NCBI RefSeq assembly: GCF_022965805.1
Contig: NC_133110.1
Coordinates: 28,144,668-28,208,667 of the forward strand
Source: Primulina eburnea
Lineage: Eukaryota > Streptophyta > Magnoliopsida > Lamiales > Gesneriaceae
Direction of reading: 5' to 3'
Length of the DNA stretch: 64,000 bases
The notes under the pieces are model-generated. The model saw only the letters and a program-made list of their open reading frames with translations. It made no database searches and had not been told where the DNA came from. Each line of letters opens with the position of its first letter. Positions within the stretch are counted from its first letter, which is position 1. The translations under genes and the position numbers were made by a program. Positions 11,986 to 23,747 of this stretch are shown here, piece after piece.

Positions 11986-13310
11986 TGCGACTTTGATTGT
12001 TGTATTCCAAGAGCAGGTTTTTCACAAGTAGTATAATTCGGTGAGTCCGAATATCGTATCCACATGAAAGCTAAGGTAATTACAAATCCACTACAAAGTC
12101 TTTTTGTTTTGTTTCTTATATTTTAATTGTTTGAATCTTTAATTGGTAATTTATAATTGTTCAAATTTTAATTTAAATAGTTGAGGTTAGAGGATCCACT
12201 CTTGATATTTTAATAAAATTAACATTAATGAACATTATTCAATTCACTTAATAAAATGGTTCCAATATATTAAATAATCATATTTATATTATGTGAAATA
12301 TTATTAAGTATATAATATATACCAAAACTTATAAATGTTGTCAAGTATTTATTATGCTGTATATATTTTTAAATACTAAATAAGGGTTCCTACATTAAAT
12401 AGTTGGTAAAACTAAACAAACATTTACATAATACCAAGAAATTAAATATTATGATATATTCATATATAATCAATCAAGACATCCAAGAATTTAGTGTAAC
12501 ATGTAGCAACAATAAATCAAAACTCTCATTTATAAGTAGAATATAATAATGCTTAAATAAATAAATAATGATTAAATAATATAAAACATAGAACTTTACC
12601 TTTTAATAACCTTATTATCATACCAAGAGTTTCACCTTTTCGTCTCAACTTTGGGAAGTTAGCTACTCATTATTCAAAGTGTAAAACTTTGAATATGAAA
12701 TTAACATGCTAATCATATTTAAATAAAGAAATAAAAGAAAAACAAAGAGAGAAATACTATAAACTCAAATGTTTGTTCAAAGAATGAGCTAGGGATATCT
12801 CAATACATTACAATGCACCACTATTTATAGCTAAATTTGGAGAGAAAACTATAAATATAATATTATTTTTTATACATAAGTCTTTATTGGTGTTCCAAGA
12901 AATTATGACATCATACACATCACTTTTGAAAATCTTGCACTGATTTTTTTGGTTACCATTTGACCAAGTAATTTGAGAGATATGGTCAAAATGCTCTAGT
13001 ATGGTAAAATTGTCACTCATTTGATAACTTTATTTGTTACTTAATTTGATCCCAATTGTGAGAAGATTTTTATCTAATACTTGCCACAAATATTATAGAT
13101 ATTAAAATCAACTTTCTACACATTCAAGAATCATTTTAATCTTATTGAAAAAATATTATTCTTGTTTCATCAAACCAGTAAAAATAGTAAAAACTTATAA
13201 TTACACAACAACTTATATTTTATACAATTTATTATAAAACATATAATATTTAAATATTTAATAAAAGAAACTATAAATTTATATTATAAAACATTTAGTT
13301 AATATACAAT
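11986..13310. other. Unclassified AT-rich DNA, possible LTR-type promoter
   Basis: No coding sequence is recognised. On the minus strand a TATAAATAG box (near 12823-12831) lies in a context like an LTR U3/R border. Near 12040-12062 is 'gagtccgaatatcgtatcc', a phrase I associate with plant retroelement leaders, from memory only. It sits between two clusters of CACTA-like subterminal repeats and could be an insertion between them. Confidence 0.35.
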
Positions 13311-13319
13311 TTTTTTTAT

Positions 13320-13400
13320 ATTTATCAAATTCCATCACTATATTTAGTGACACACTTAGAGACGGTGTTTAAAAATCCATCGCTAATTTATTTATTTTAA
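13320..13400. repeat. Second small cluster of CACTA-like subterminal motifs
   Basis: Contains 'ccatcactatatttagtgac', 'gagacggtgttt' and 'catcgctaattt', variants of the motifs at 11705-11985. It is weak by itself but sits beside the CACTA protein remnant. 13401-13672 is AT-rich with nothing further seen. Confidence 0.45.
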
Positions 13401-13672
13401 ATAATATTTTTGAAATTATAATATTTAAATATTTAGTACTGAATATTTTTTATATTTATAATTGTATGTATCAATATGTTTTTTAAAATTTTTTTAATGT
13501 TTTTGAATATTTATCAAACATAATAAATTAAATTAAAATTGTTAACATTAAACTAATATAATTAAATTAAATTTTTTAACATTACACCAATATATATCCA
13601 ACTGAATCCGATCGATATTAAAAAGAAATCAAATTCGACTAATATATAAACTAAAATGTACAATAAGTATCA

Positions 13673-14890
13673 TCAACAAAAATAAAAAAATCCTACGTGC
13701 CTCGGTCTCGTCACCGGCGTAATCGTCGTGGTCATCGCCATCACCATCCTCGTATCCATCATCATCGTCATCGTCTTGGCCCAAGTCATGTGATGAACCG
13801 ATATACTACTGTGAGTAACCGCATCCATATAAGGATCTGTGCTCGTGTGATGGTCTAGTGACAAAGCGGTCCGTGTGTGTCCTCCTGCTATGAAGTGGCC
13901 ACTATGTGATCCTCCTGGTATGAAGCGGCCGCTATGGGAGGAGTTGCGTGGGTGGATGACACTGTCGTTTGGCTTCATAGGAGCTCCTTGAGACATACCA
14001 GCGGCCAGTAGACGTATTGAGTCATCAACAACTCGTTCTCCTTCTTGGGCTCCTAGAACTCCATCGCTAGTACGCTAGACTATGCATTTTCTGCTACTAA
14101 ATCCTCCTTCAATTTGTGTGTCTCCTGACTCATAGCTGCAACAGAACTCCCAGCGCTACTAAAACTTGCACGTTGAACATCTCCTCAGGATAAATGGTGG
14201 AGGCCATGGAACCACAACCATACATCTGCCATTTTTCCGACCCACCTGTCACCAAATTGAACATTCTGTTGCATCATGTGTTCTAGGAGATTCCGGAATT
14301 GTCCCATCCGCGTATAACGTCAAAGACTTATCTATATATGTCTCCATAACTTCATGCGATGAATAATATAATTTATATTACTTATTTGAATTATAATTAT
14401 TTTAGGAATTATTACATAAAATTACTTCAATAAATTTAAAAAATGAAACTTACATTCACACGACGTGATCGCTTGTCATTGAGCGTTCCATCTGCATGCC
14501 TATGTGTGTAGACGTACAATTACAATCATAAAGGGTCTCTCCCATGCTGTTGACGCTGCATTCAAAATTGAATAATAATAACAATAATAGTATTACTTAT
14601 TGTAATAAGTATGATTATACAATATACGTATGATATATAACATTGAAAATAAACAAGTTAGTTACCAGAGTATCTCCATGTTCATCATATGACATCGATC
14701 CTGCTATATGCTTGGTTGTGCTAGTCCTTGGCCCAGCAGACTCGTTGCTTCTGTTATCCTTGTTCTTTGAAGCTCTTGCCTTCCAATATTTGCTTTCCCA
14801 AACAACATTCCAACTCGCTCATTGTTACTTGCTCAATGTATGCGGATACCGCCAAAAATATCTCTACGAGTATATGGTGTGGCGGTAAAA
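13673..14890 (-). pseudogene. CACTA transposon protein remnant (Transposase_24-like)
   Basis: The minus strand shows, in broken frames and 5' to 3', a basic block ending 'SKNKDNRSNESAGPRTSTTK' near 14700-14800, then 'THRHADGTLNDKRSRRV' near 14460-14520. A coiled stretch with 'VMETYIDKSLTLYADGT' follows near 14300-14360, and finally a serine/glycine-rich tail ('SHSGRFIPGGSHSGHF') at 13673-13996. This order, especially 'H.H.DG...D.RS', is characteristic of the plant CACTA-encoded Transposase_24 family. At least one in-frame stop and non-coding gaps, perhaps introns, separate the blocks. The catalytic transposase domain is not in the window. Likely a decayed element; limits are approximate. Confidence 0.7.
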
Positions 14891-15433
14891 GTTATCGCCC
14901 AACATTCCAACTCACCCATATATACTATTTGATGATATCCCCAGCTTTCCAACTCGCCCATATATACATTTTATTCACATATATTTTTCTACAAATTTTT
15001 ATATTAAAAAAAACATCTTAAAAAATTGGATTTATAGGAAATTAACAAAATTTGCTTTTTACAATAAAATTGTAAAATAGCAACAAGATTATTTTAATAA
15101 ACTCTTCCATGCAATATTGGAACATTAGAATTCCCGCGGCCTCACGAGTCAGTACCCTAACATAATTGAAATATGTTAAGTTTAGGCCGACTGATTAAGC
15201 TGATGAAAAAGCTCAACATGCTCTTAAATATTATCTTACAAGTGAGGGAACATCACATTTCTCGTCTTTTATATTTTAATATTTGCGATTTTGGTCCACT
15301 GTGTTATCTGAATTGTTTTAGTCATGTATATATCTTTATTATTTTCAATATGCCAGTGCCACATCAAATTTAAAAATATAACATTCCAAAACTAAAATTC
15401 GATGATGCAATACTATTATGTGTTTTTTGTGGA
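14891..15433. other. No gene seen
   Basis: AT-rich sequence with no recognised protein, RNA or terminal repeat. It has short repeats of 'caactcgcccatatata' around 14909-14965. Confidence 0.5.
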
Positions 15434-16214
15434 TGTCACACCAAGAGGCCAACCTCGAGACCGAGGCGTATTGACACCAGCTAGCGTTGTTAATCAATCG
15501 CATAATAATAGAACAAGTCTACCAGTACATTTTTTGCCAAATCCAATTTATAACATAAATTGAATCATATACTTTACAATGCGATAAAAATCAAACGTAA
15601 TGTGGAAGCGTATAACTTGATAACATAAATAAAAATAGAATAAAGGACTAGACTTGATTGAACTGACTTCATCATTATCCCCAAAAGTATTCTTCTATAG
15701 CAATCTTCTAAGAGGCGAGGTCATAATGTGGTTATAATCCCACCGTACGAGGACCATAAAATTATCATAGTCGGAAATCTTTTTCATTTTCAGTTGAATC
15801 ATAACAATGAAAAAATCAAAATGTTCTTAAAATATGACATGAAACGAATACTTCATGCTCGAGTGAAACTTTAAAAAACGAAAGTAATTCGTACATAAAA
15901 TATACTTTAAAACATAAGCTTACTTATCAAATTGTGCTCCAAAATTGTGGAAAAGAACCAATTAAAAATGGGTGACACTAAGGTTGTGGAATGACTCAAA
16001 TTTCACTAAAAAATTACATATGCGTTTACGCCAAAATGAATTGTTGGATCAAGCGTAAATTTTAATAGCACACCAAAGAGAACTAAATTATGAACTGTGA
16101 AGATCAGCTTTGGAGGTCATTTGAAGCAAATTCTAGACGATGAACAAAAGCTATCGATTTATCACATAAAATTTAAAAAAATATTCTTGCGCAGGTTGAT
16201 GGCGGAATTCTAAC
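15434..16214 (-). repeat. Probable gypsy LTR fragment
   Basis: Starts TGTCACACCAAGAGG and carries 'cgagaccgaggcgtattgac' and 'aatgtggaagcgtata', phrases I associate with ends of plant gypsy LTRs. No primer site or coding sequence adjoins it, and its right part is overrun by a copia LTR at 16215. Orientation is inferred from similarity in layout to LTR A. Confidence 0.4.
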
Positions 16215-17012
16215 TGTTGGATTGGGTTGAACTTTGGACAGTACAAATATTAATAATCTTGTTTGGTATATTCTTATTAGAATATTTTAAGTTTCAGAGT
16301 TTGAGAATTTTTCGTAAGAGAACTGAAGAATTAAACTAATCGGACAAATCGTAACTGAAAGAAGATTTTAAACTGATAACATAAAGTTCAGTAAAAAAAT
16401 CGATATTAGAACTAAAGAAATCGGTTAACTGAACTAAAAGAATCTTCATCAATTGAAGTATCCCAAACTAAAAGGATATCACCTTGAACTGAAAATGTCC
16501 AACTGAACTGATCCTCTTATCAGTTTACTCCTGGTCAGTTACCCACGACATCAGTTGAAGTATCCGCCGACAGACTGACAGCTCTTACACAAGCAGAACA
16601 GATGTAACAGAGCAGAACAGTCTGATGCTTCGTACCATTGTTAGATAAAGCAAACAGCTTGAAATAAGCGACAATTCAACGTATATTTGTCATTAAATGT
16701 ATTCAATACGACCGTTGGAAACGAAGACTATATATAACTGATCAATTCAGTTGAAGAAGGGTGGTGAACATACTGAACACATTATTGACATTCATCGATC
16801 AGTTCCGATACTCTCCTCAAGATTTTTATAAATATACAAATCACACACTTACGCTCTTATTTTCATTGTATTAATTTGTAGCATTTAGGCTACTTATCAA
16901 GAGAAAATCAGTTTTCTGTTGTAAGAAATTGGAAAAACTAAGAGTTTCAGTTTGGTAGTATATAAGTTCAACTGAAATGGATTATTACAAAATGTTATAA
17001 TACATCAAAGTC
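16215..17012 (+). repeat. CAGTTG-family copia LTR, 3' end missing
   Basis: Starts TGTTGGATTGGG. From 16490 it closely parallels copia I's LTR: 'ccaactgaactgatc', 'gttacccacgacatcag', 'acagatgtaacagagcag', 'cgaagactatatataactga'. It stops at about 17012 in the middle of the conserved 'atcaaagtct' region, where gypsy LTR sequence begins. The missing end includes the 'gtttattcaacctcc' tail present in related copies. Confidence 0.75.
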
Positions 17013-18232
17013 TCCCGGACGTTGGTATATTATATCGAATCTCAACAATAGAAGTCGATCTACTCCTAAACAACATCGATATAACCAAACATCCAATGTC
17101 TAAGCACCTCTGCCAATGACTCGTTCTCTCAATTTATCTTCTATTCTCTGCTTTTCTATAAGTCAATAGAATAAGCATATACATTCAAGTAAGTATTAAA
17201 ACAATAACAAACAAGTATGTGGTTTAGGGAAACTCGAGTCAAATCTAACTCGAGTCGTATCTCCCGGTTAACATTGATTTATACCTTTCTTTCGTTGGGG
17301 TTTTGGCTCTGTTCTGTCTTGGAACTCTTCAATACCAATCTGGCATAACAAATTCAAGGAATACAATATCTACGTATATCCCAATCAATACCAGATCTAA
17401 TCAGATCTCAATCTAATTATGGCTCGACGGCATAACATCGAAATCTTGAAATACCGGTAATACAAAATCATTATATACCACTCCTAATAACTCATAATCA
17501 ATCAACAAACGCAATCTGATAACAAATCTATATATTCTCAATCAAATAAAATCTGAAAAATCATAACAATTTCATACGGTATCTGTTCTTCGATCCAATT
17601 TTGATTATACGATGTCTAATATCTCAAGAACACCATATATTAATCATATTATGATTTCTTCCATACCAAATTTCCAAATCATCACAAAAAATAAGAAAAC
17701 TTACGTCCGTGTGAAGCATTTGACGAGAGGATCACGGAGCTGTGCTCGGATCGAAATTCAGACGGGCGGATCTTGCACAAATCACAATTTAAATTTAAGA
17801 AAGTTAAAGCCTTTTCCCTAGAGCTTTTCTCGTTCATGCTTGCTGTTTATGAGGGAATGAAGACTCATTATATATATACAATGCATGGTTAAGAAACGTG
17901 GCATTATTCTTTAAGCAGCACGTCTCGCGCATATGCGCGAGACATTCTGCCTCGGCGCGTTACCATCATAGCAGCTCGCGTATATGTGCGTCCTGTCTCG
18001 CGCATAAGCGTGAGACCTACTGTCTTGGCACTCTTCAAGTTCACCAACGTGGTTCTCTGCCCATCTCGCGCATATACGCAGATCATGTCGCGCATATGCG
18101 CGAGACCTTCTGTCCTCGCACATTCGATATCACATGCTATCTCAATTCGTGTCTCGGAATGGTCCTTCATAATCATATCAATTCATAATCAATAATCTTA
18201 GATTAACATGATATAAAATCTCGGTCATTACA
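17013..18232 (-). repeat. 3' LTR of chromovirus B, distal part missing
   Basis: Minus-strand LTR starting TGTAATGACCGAG at 18232, next to a polypurine tract. It matches the LTR at 22150-23747 over 'aagcacctctgccaa', 'tcttctattct' and 'aacattgatttatacc'. Compared with that copy, about 640 bp at its minus-strand 3' end are missing at the junction with the copia LTR. A TA-rich box lies at 17869-17880, directly downstream in element sense of the CpG array. Confidence 0.8.
17916..18122 (-). repeat. Array of CGCGCATATGCGCG near-palindromes in LTR B
   Basis: Copies of TCTCGCGCATATGCGCGAGA and decayed versions lie near 17925, 17973, 17996, 18063 and 18090. Two are perfect over CGCGCATATGCGCG; the others differ mainly by C-to-T or G-to-A changes. 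The same motif recurs in both LTRs of element D. Apparent ORFs on both strands (17898-18195) are by-products of the repeat. Confidence 0.9.
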
Positions 18233-18250
18233 TTTTTCTCCCCCCCCAAG
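18233..18250 (-). promoter_or_regulatory. Polypurine tract of element B
   Basis: The minus strand reads GGGGGGGGAGAAAAA right before the LTR start. This is the expected plus-strand primer and confirms that the adjoining LTR is the 3' LTR. Confidence 0.8.
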
Positions 18251-18332
18251 ATACGATTTCGTCCCCGAAATCACAGGCAGTCAATCATATCAATTAAGAA
18301 ATGTATAATAGAAGCTGAATAGAAAATTCACA

Positions 18333-19670
18333 TCAATGAAATAACTCTAGAAAAATATGTTTTATATCTGATTCAGTCTCCCAGGTAGCTTCTTCGATGC
18401 CATGACGACTCCACTGAACTTTCACAAGTGGAATTGTCTTCGTTCTGAGTTGTTTTTCTTTACGATCAAGAATCTGGATCGGCTTTTCAAAATAACTCGG
18501 AGTCTCATCGAGTTGTGCCTCGTCTGGCTGAATAATATGTGAAGCATCAGGAATATACTTCCGCAATAACGATACATGAAAGAAATCATATATTCCAGAT
18601 AAAGAAGGCGGTAGGACGAGTCAATACGCACGATCTCCTATCTTCTCAAGAATCTCATATGGCCCAATATATCGTGGAGACAACTTCCGTTTCTTGCCAA
18701 ATCTGACAACGCATCTGAAAGGAGAAATCTTCAAAATACTCTCTCTCCTGCTTCAAATAACAATGGTCTACGTCGAACATTGGCATATTTGGCCTGTCTA
18801 TCTTGAGCTGTCTTCATTCTCTTCTGAATCAGCTTCACTTTCTCAGTCATCTCTCGAATCATATCAGGTCCAATCTCAGGTACCTCGGAGATATCATCCC
18901 AATACAGAGGGGATCTACACTTCTTGTCGTACAACGCTTCAAATGGTGCCATCTCTATACTCTTCTGATAGTTGTTGTTGTACAAAAATTCACAAAGTGG
19001 CAAAGAATCTTGCCAACTAGTGCCAAAATCCAGCACTACAGCTCTAAGAATAGCTTCCAATGTCTGGATAGTCCGTTCTGACTGTCTGTATGTTTGTGGA
19101 TGATATGCGGTACACAAATGTAACTTCGTATCTAGAGCCTGCTGGCAACTGTGCCAAAAGAGCGAAGTAAATCGAGGATCACGGTCTGATACAATCGAAT
19201 TCGGCACTCTATGCAATCTGACCACTTCTCTGACATAGATCTTTGCTATCTGGTCATGTATGTACATCATCTTTTATGGAATAAAACATGCGGATTTGGT
19301 CAATCTGTCAATCATGACCCAAATATCATCACAACCTCGGGAGGAACGTGGTAGCTTTGTCACGAAATCCATAGAAATGTAATCCCATTTCCACTCTGGA
19401 ATGGATAAGATCTGTAATAGTCCTCTAGGTTTCTTTCTTTCAGCTTTCACCTGTTGGCAATTTAGACATTTGGATACAAACTTTGCAATATCTGCTTTCA
19501 TCTGTTTCCATCAGAACTGTCTTTTCAAATCATTATACATCTTTATACCACCAGAATGAATACTGAATCGACTACTGTGCGCTTCTGACAATATCTGTCG
19601 TTTAAAATCTGAAACATCTGGCATAACAAGCCGATTATTCACATATAACACACTGTCACGAACCTATATT
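18333..19670 (-). pseudogene. Element B integrase and chromodomain, broken
   Basis: Minus strand. The integrase zinc-binding region ends with 'KCLNCQQVKAERKKPRGLLQ' (19400-19460), followed by the first catalytic aspartate in 'WDYISMDFVTKLPRSSRG'. An in-frame TAA at 19271-19273 replaces a residue after 'SACFIP'. The core resumes with 'IVSDRDPRFTSLFWHS' (second Asp) and the Glu-containing 'SERTIQTLEAILRAVV' block. The tail (18333-18566) has 'EKPIQILDRKEKQLRTKTI' and 'VKVQWSRHGIEEATWE', the chromodomain-like module of Tekay chromoviruses thought to direct insertion to heterochromatin. A frame change separates core and tail. Confidence 0.9.
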
Positions 19671-20388
19671 CTGATCGATGCCCTGATCTGACCATCGTAA
19701 TCGAATTCTGAATATTCTGATCCACCTTCTGAGCTTCTTTAATTCTCAAAATCAGCTCTGATTGAACTTGAACGACATATAATCTCAGAGGTTTATAATC
19801 TGTCTCAAATACCAATCCAGAAAAACAACAATCTTCAATGAAATTTGAAACATCAATCGTCGATAAGGATAAATAACATACCTTTCGACTCAGTTCATCA
19901 GCTGCTGCACTAGATTTTCCCGGATAGTACTTGATTTCACAATCAAAATCTTTAAGCAGATCAAGCCATCTACGCTACCTCATATTCAGTTCTGACTGGG
20001 AAAACAAATATTTCAAGCTTTTATGATCAGAATAAATCTCAAACTTCTCACCGTATAGGTAATGTCGTCATATCTTCAATGCAAAAACAATGGCCGCCAA
20101 TTCAAGATCATGAATTGGGTAGCGAGTCTCATGTGGCTTCAGTTGTCTGGAGGCATAAGCAATCACATGTCCCTGCTGCATCAGAACACAACCCAATCCT
20201 CTGTGAGAAGCATCACAATAAACAACAAAATCACCAGTACCTGATGGGATAGTCAACACCAGAGCACTGGTTAACCTCTTCTTCAACTCTAAGAAACTGG
20301 ACTCACACTCATCTGACCAAAAAAACAGAGCATTCTTCTGAGTCAGTTGCGCAATAGGTTTAGCAGTACTGGAAAAATATTTGATGAA
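19671..20388 (-). pseudogene. Element B RNase H, broken
   Basis: The block '[20 protein letters not shown]' (first RNase H Asp) lies at 20180-20240, followed by '[17 protein letters not shown]' and '[13 protein letters not shown]'. A stop after KI at about 20062 replaces the usual Trp codon. '[17 protein letters not shown]' and '[20 protein letters not shown]' follow at 19915-20020. Another stop (CGA to TGA type) precedes the domain at 20386-20388. It sits between RT and integrase as expected. Confidence 0.88.
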
Positions 20389-21273
20389 TCATCGGTAATA
20401 TCCTGCTAACCCCATAAAACTGCGTATCTCTGGCACAGATGTCAGTCTCAGCCAACTGATCACGGTCTCAACTTTGCTAAGATCAACAGAAATACCATCT
20501 CCAGATATAATGTGACCCAAAAATCCAACTTGTCTCAGCCAGAATTCACATTTGGACAATTTTGAATTTAATTTCTCAGCTCTCAGAATTCTCAATACAG
20601 TCCTCAAATGTTCGGTGTGATCATTCAAATTATTTGAATAAATCAAAATATCATCAATGAAAATACTCACAAAATCATCGAGATACTTCTTAAACACACG
20701 GTTCATCAATCCCATAAACACAGCTGGAGCATTTGTTAAACCAAACGCCATGACAATAAACTCATAATGGCCATACCTGGTTCTGAACGCTGTCTTCGAG
20801 ATATCAGAATCTCTGACTCTCAGCTGATGATATCCAGATCTCATATCGATCTTGGAATACACAGAAGAACCCTGCAATTGATCAAATAAATCATCGATGC
20901 GAGGCAAAGGATATTTGTTCTTTACCGTAGCCTTGTTCAGTTGCCGGTAGTCAATGAAAAGTCTTATTGAACCGTCCTGCTTTCTCACAAACAACACTGG
21001 AGCACCCCAAGGAGAAACACTCGGTCTGATGTACCCCTTGGCCAGTAAATCTTCTAATTGCTCTCTAAACTCTTTCAATTCAATTGGTGCCATTTGGTAT
21101 GGAGTTTTAGAAATAGAAAATGTACCTGGTACCAATTCAATGCTGAAGTCTATCTCTCTGACTGGAGGTAAACCTGGAAATTTATCTGGGAAGACATCAG
21201 CAAACTCGCATACCACTGGCAAATCTGTCAATGATGGTACCAATTGAATTGAAACTGTGTCGAGGGTGGTTGC
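20389..21273 (-). pseudogene. Element B reverse transcriptase, 5'-truncated polyprotein
   Basis: An open stretch of 284 residues holds nearly all of a Ty3/gypsy RT: '[20 protein letters not shown]', '[19 protein letters not shown]', '[20 protein letters not shown]', '[14 protein letters not shown]' (first catalytic Asp), '[18 protein letters not shown]' and 'FIDDILIYS' (the xxDD box). It ends at 'FMGLAGYYR' by a CGA-to-TGA type stop at 20386-20388, an Arg codon also lost in element C. Upstream, the frame is open to 21273, where a copia LTR interrupts it. Gag and protease are missing. Confidence 0.9.
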
Positions 21274-22149
21274 TGTTGTCTTGATGCTGAAATTTACAAA
21301 GTCAACGAAACTGATCAGTTGGAAACTGATCAGTTGATATATTCAGTTGAAAGCTTATCAGTGTCTTCATATCAACTGATCACTCAGCTGTACACGCCAC
21401 AGTTGAAAAGGACATTCAACTGACAACATTACAAAGCAGACTGCAACTCGTAGTGGAACTCCGCATTTCAGAGTCTACATTGTACGACTGTCATAAGAAT
21501 ATCGACGTGGCAATCAATGGATATAAAAAATCAAATATTATTTAATGTTACCGTTGAAGAGAAGCCTATAAATAGGTGAGAAGAGCAGTTGAGAAATAAC
21601 CCTAAAACAACCAATTGATATCTATTCTCAAGCTTTCTATTACTCTGCTAAGATTACAGCTCTCACTCAAGAATCAAAAGCTCAATCTTATTCAATTTAT
21701 CTGTAGCATTTGAGGCTCCTTTGAGCTTACTAGCACAAGTCATTGTATTACTTATTTGATCTTAACTAGATCAGTTGTGCTAAGTCCAGTTGATAACTGT
21801 GAGAAAGTTAGTAAACTAAGAGTTTCAGTTTTGGCAGTGTTAAGTCCAAACTGAAGTGAGGTTTGTACAAGTTTTTGTATCGATCAAAGTCTTTTAGTGC
21901 ATATCTTATCCTTGTGATAGAATGGGTGACGTATGAGTTATTCAATCTCCGAACATCCATAAATCTTTGTGTTATTCTTTCAGTTATTTATTCTATCTTT
22001 CAGTCAGTTTATTTCTGCAACTGTATTCAATTAAACTGATTGTTATCGACTGACAAGATTCCTAGTATCAGTTTGTCACAGAACTTACACTTCATTCGAA
22101 AAGATTACAAAAATCGTATGTGTTTATTCAACCTCCTTCTAAACACATT
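21274..22149 (+). repeat. CAGTTG-family copia LTR interrupting element B
   Basis: Starts TGTTGTCTTGATGC. The first 190 bp contain many CAGTTG/CAACTG sites, and the copy has the family tail 'gggtgacgtatgag', 'gaacatccataaa' and 'gtttattcaacctcc'. Two TATA-like sites are seen: 'cctataaataggtg' near 21570 and 'ggatataaaaaatc' near 21520. It stops at AACACATTT, where gypsy LTR sequence starts, so the terminal CA and any target duplication cannot be confirmed. Confidence 0.8.
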
Positions 22150-23747
22150 TTGTGGGGACCCGGACGCAAACTCATTTCTTAATCATCATTGGATTAAATG
22201 GATCAATTAAATAAACTAGGTCGATTTTTTTTAAAAATTTGTACACCCAATAAATAAGTGTACAAAATAATACAACAAGTAAGGTTCCATTTTATTTAAT
22301 TTACAAGACCACGTTCTATATCTACAACATGATCCCGGATACAAAACTTGTTCAAAATAAAATCATAACAAACTAATGTTTATCAATCACATATCAGTGT
22401 TGAACAACCAGTTCTACTTCTAAGCCCGGATCACCACTCTAATCTCGTCCTTTCATCCTCTTCTCGACCCTGATCTTGTCCCACCTATTGTCATGCACAC
22501 ATACAAACACAACAACAGCCGGATAACTCCGGTGAGAATATAATTCCTAGTGTAAACAACGTATACATGCATTTCATACAAGAATATACAAAAACATAAA
22601 ACATGTATCAAACATGTATCATATTCCAGAATCTAGGAAAACGTAAATAGATACAAAGCTTTAAATCAAACTCTTTAACTCTTAATCTTTGACTCGACTC
22701 TTATCTAGGGATCCCGATTTGAATAAGAACATAACATGCCTCCCACCTACTCTTCCCTTCTAGATGGTGGTACGTTCTTATTCCTGAACTTCGGTACACT
22801 ATATCAAGTATCTACAATAGGCGTTGATCTTCTCCTAAGCACATCGATATAAACCAAACGTCCAGTGACTTGGCACCTCTGCCAAAGACTCTTTCACAAT
22901 ATCTATCTTCTATTCTATACTTTTCTATAACTCAATAGATCAAGCACATACATTCAAAGAATTGAATATATCAAAACAATAACAATTAATATGTGGTTTT
23001 GGGAAGCTCAAGTTATATCTTACTCAAGTTATCTTTCCAGGTTTAACATTGATTTATACATTTCTTTTCTCAGGGTTTGGCTTTGGCTCGTTCTTCTACC
23101 GATTTCGAAGTTGAATTCTTGACTTCAAGTCTTCAATACCAATCTCGAATAACATTCGAGAAGTACAATATCACATACAACTCAAAGCAAGACTTGATTT
23201 GCTCAATACTCAATCTCATTAAATTTTTACGGCATAACGGCGCAATCTTCGAGATACCGGCAATGCAAACAAGAAGAGACCAATCTCAAGCACTCATAAT
23301 CATCAACAAATATAAGCCATAACTCTCAAAATCTGCATAGTCTCAATCAAATATAAATCGGAAAATCCTAACAATTGCATACGATGCTCGTTCTTTGATT
23401 CGATTTCGATTATACGATTAATATATTCTCAAGAACACCAAATATCAATCATATCATGATTCCTCCAACATCAAACTTTCGAATCATGCAGGAAAGTAAT
23501 AAAATTACATCCTTTGAAGTCTGTGACGAGAGGAACACGGAACTAAACTCGGATTGAAAATCGTACGGTCGAATATTGCACAATCAGCAATTTAAAATCT
23601 AAGAAAAAGTTGGAGAATTTTTTCCATGGAGTCTCGGTCCTTTCTTCTTGCTCCCTTTTTGAATGAAATAGAGATGCTTATCACTTAAATACATGGCAAG
23701 ACATATGAAACGTCTGCTATTCATTTTCTTAAAACGTGCTAGAATTT
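22150..23747 (-). repeat. Second LTR of the B family, partial
   Basis: Plus-strand left edge TGTGGGGACCCGG equals the minus-strand LTR end CCGGGTCCCCACA also seen in C and D. The body matches 17013-18232. The minus-strand 5' portion, including the CpG palindrome array and TGTAATG start, is absent because LTR E begins at about 23748. No primer binding site lies left of 22150, so it is not in normal 5' LTR context with B's internal region; gag and protease were lost between them. Confidence 0.75.

Noticed and set aside
12030..12065. Phrase resembling leaders of Tat/Ogre-type gypsy elements
   Set aside because: The match is from memory and short, and no Ogre-type coding sequence lies nearby.
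17898..18195. Overlapping ORFs on both strands with Arg/Ala/Tyr-rich repeats
   Set aside because: They are translations of the CGCGCATATGCGCG palindrome array, which reads similarly on both strands.
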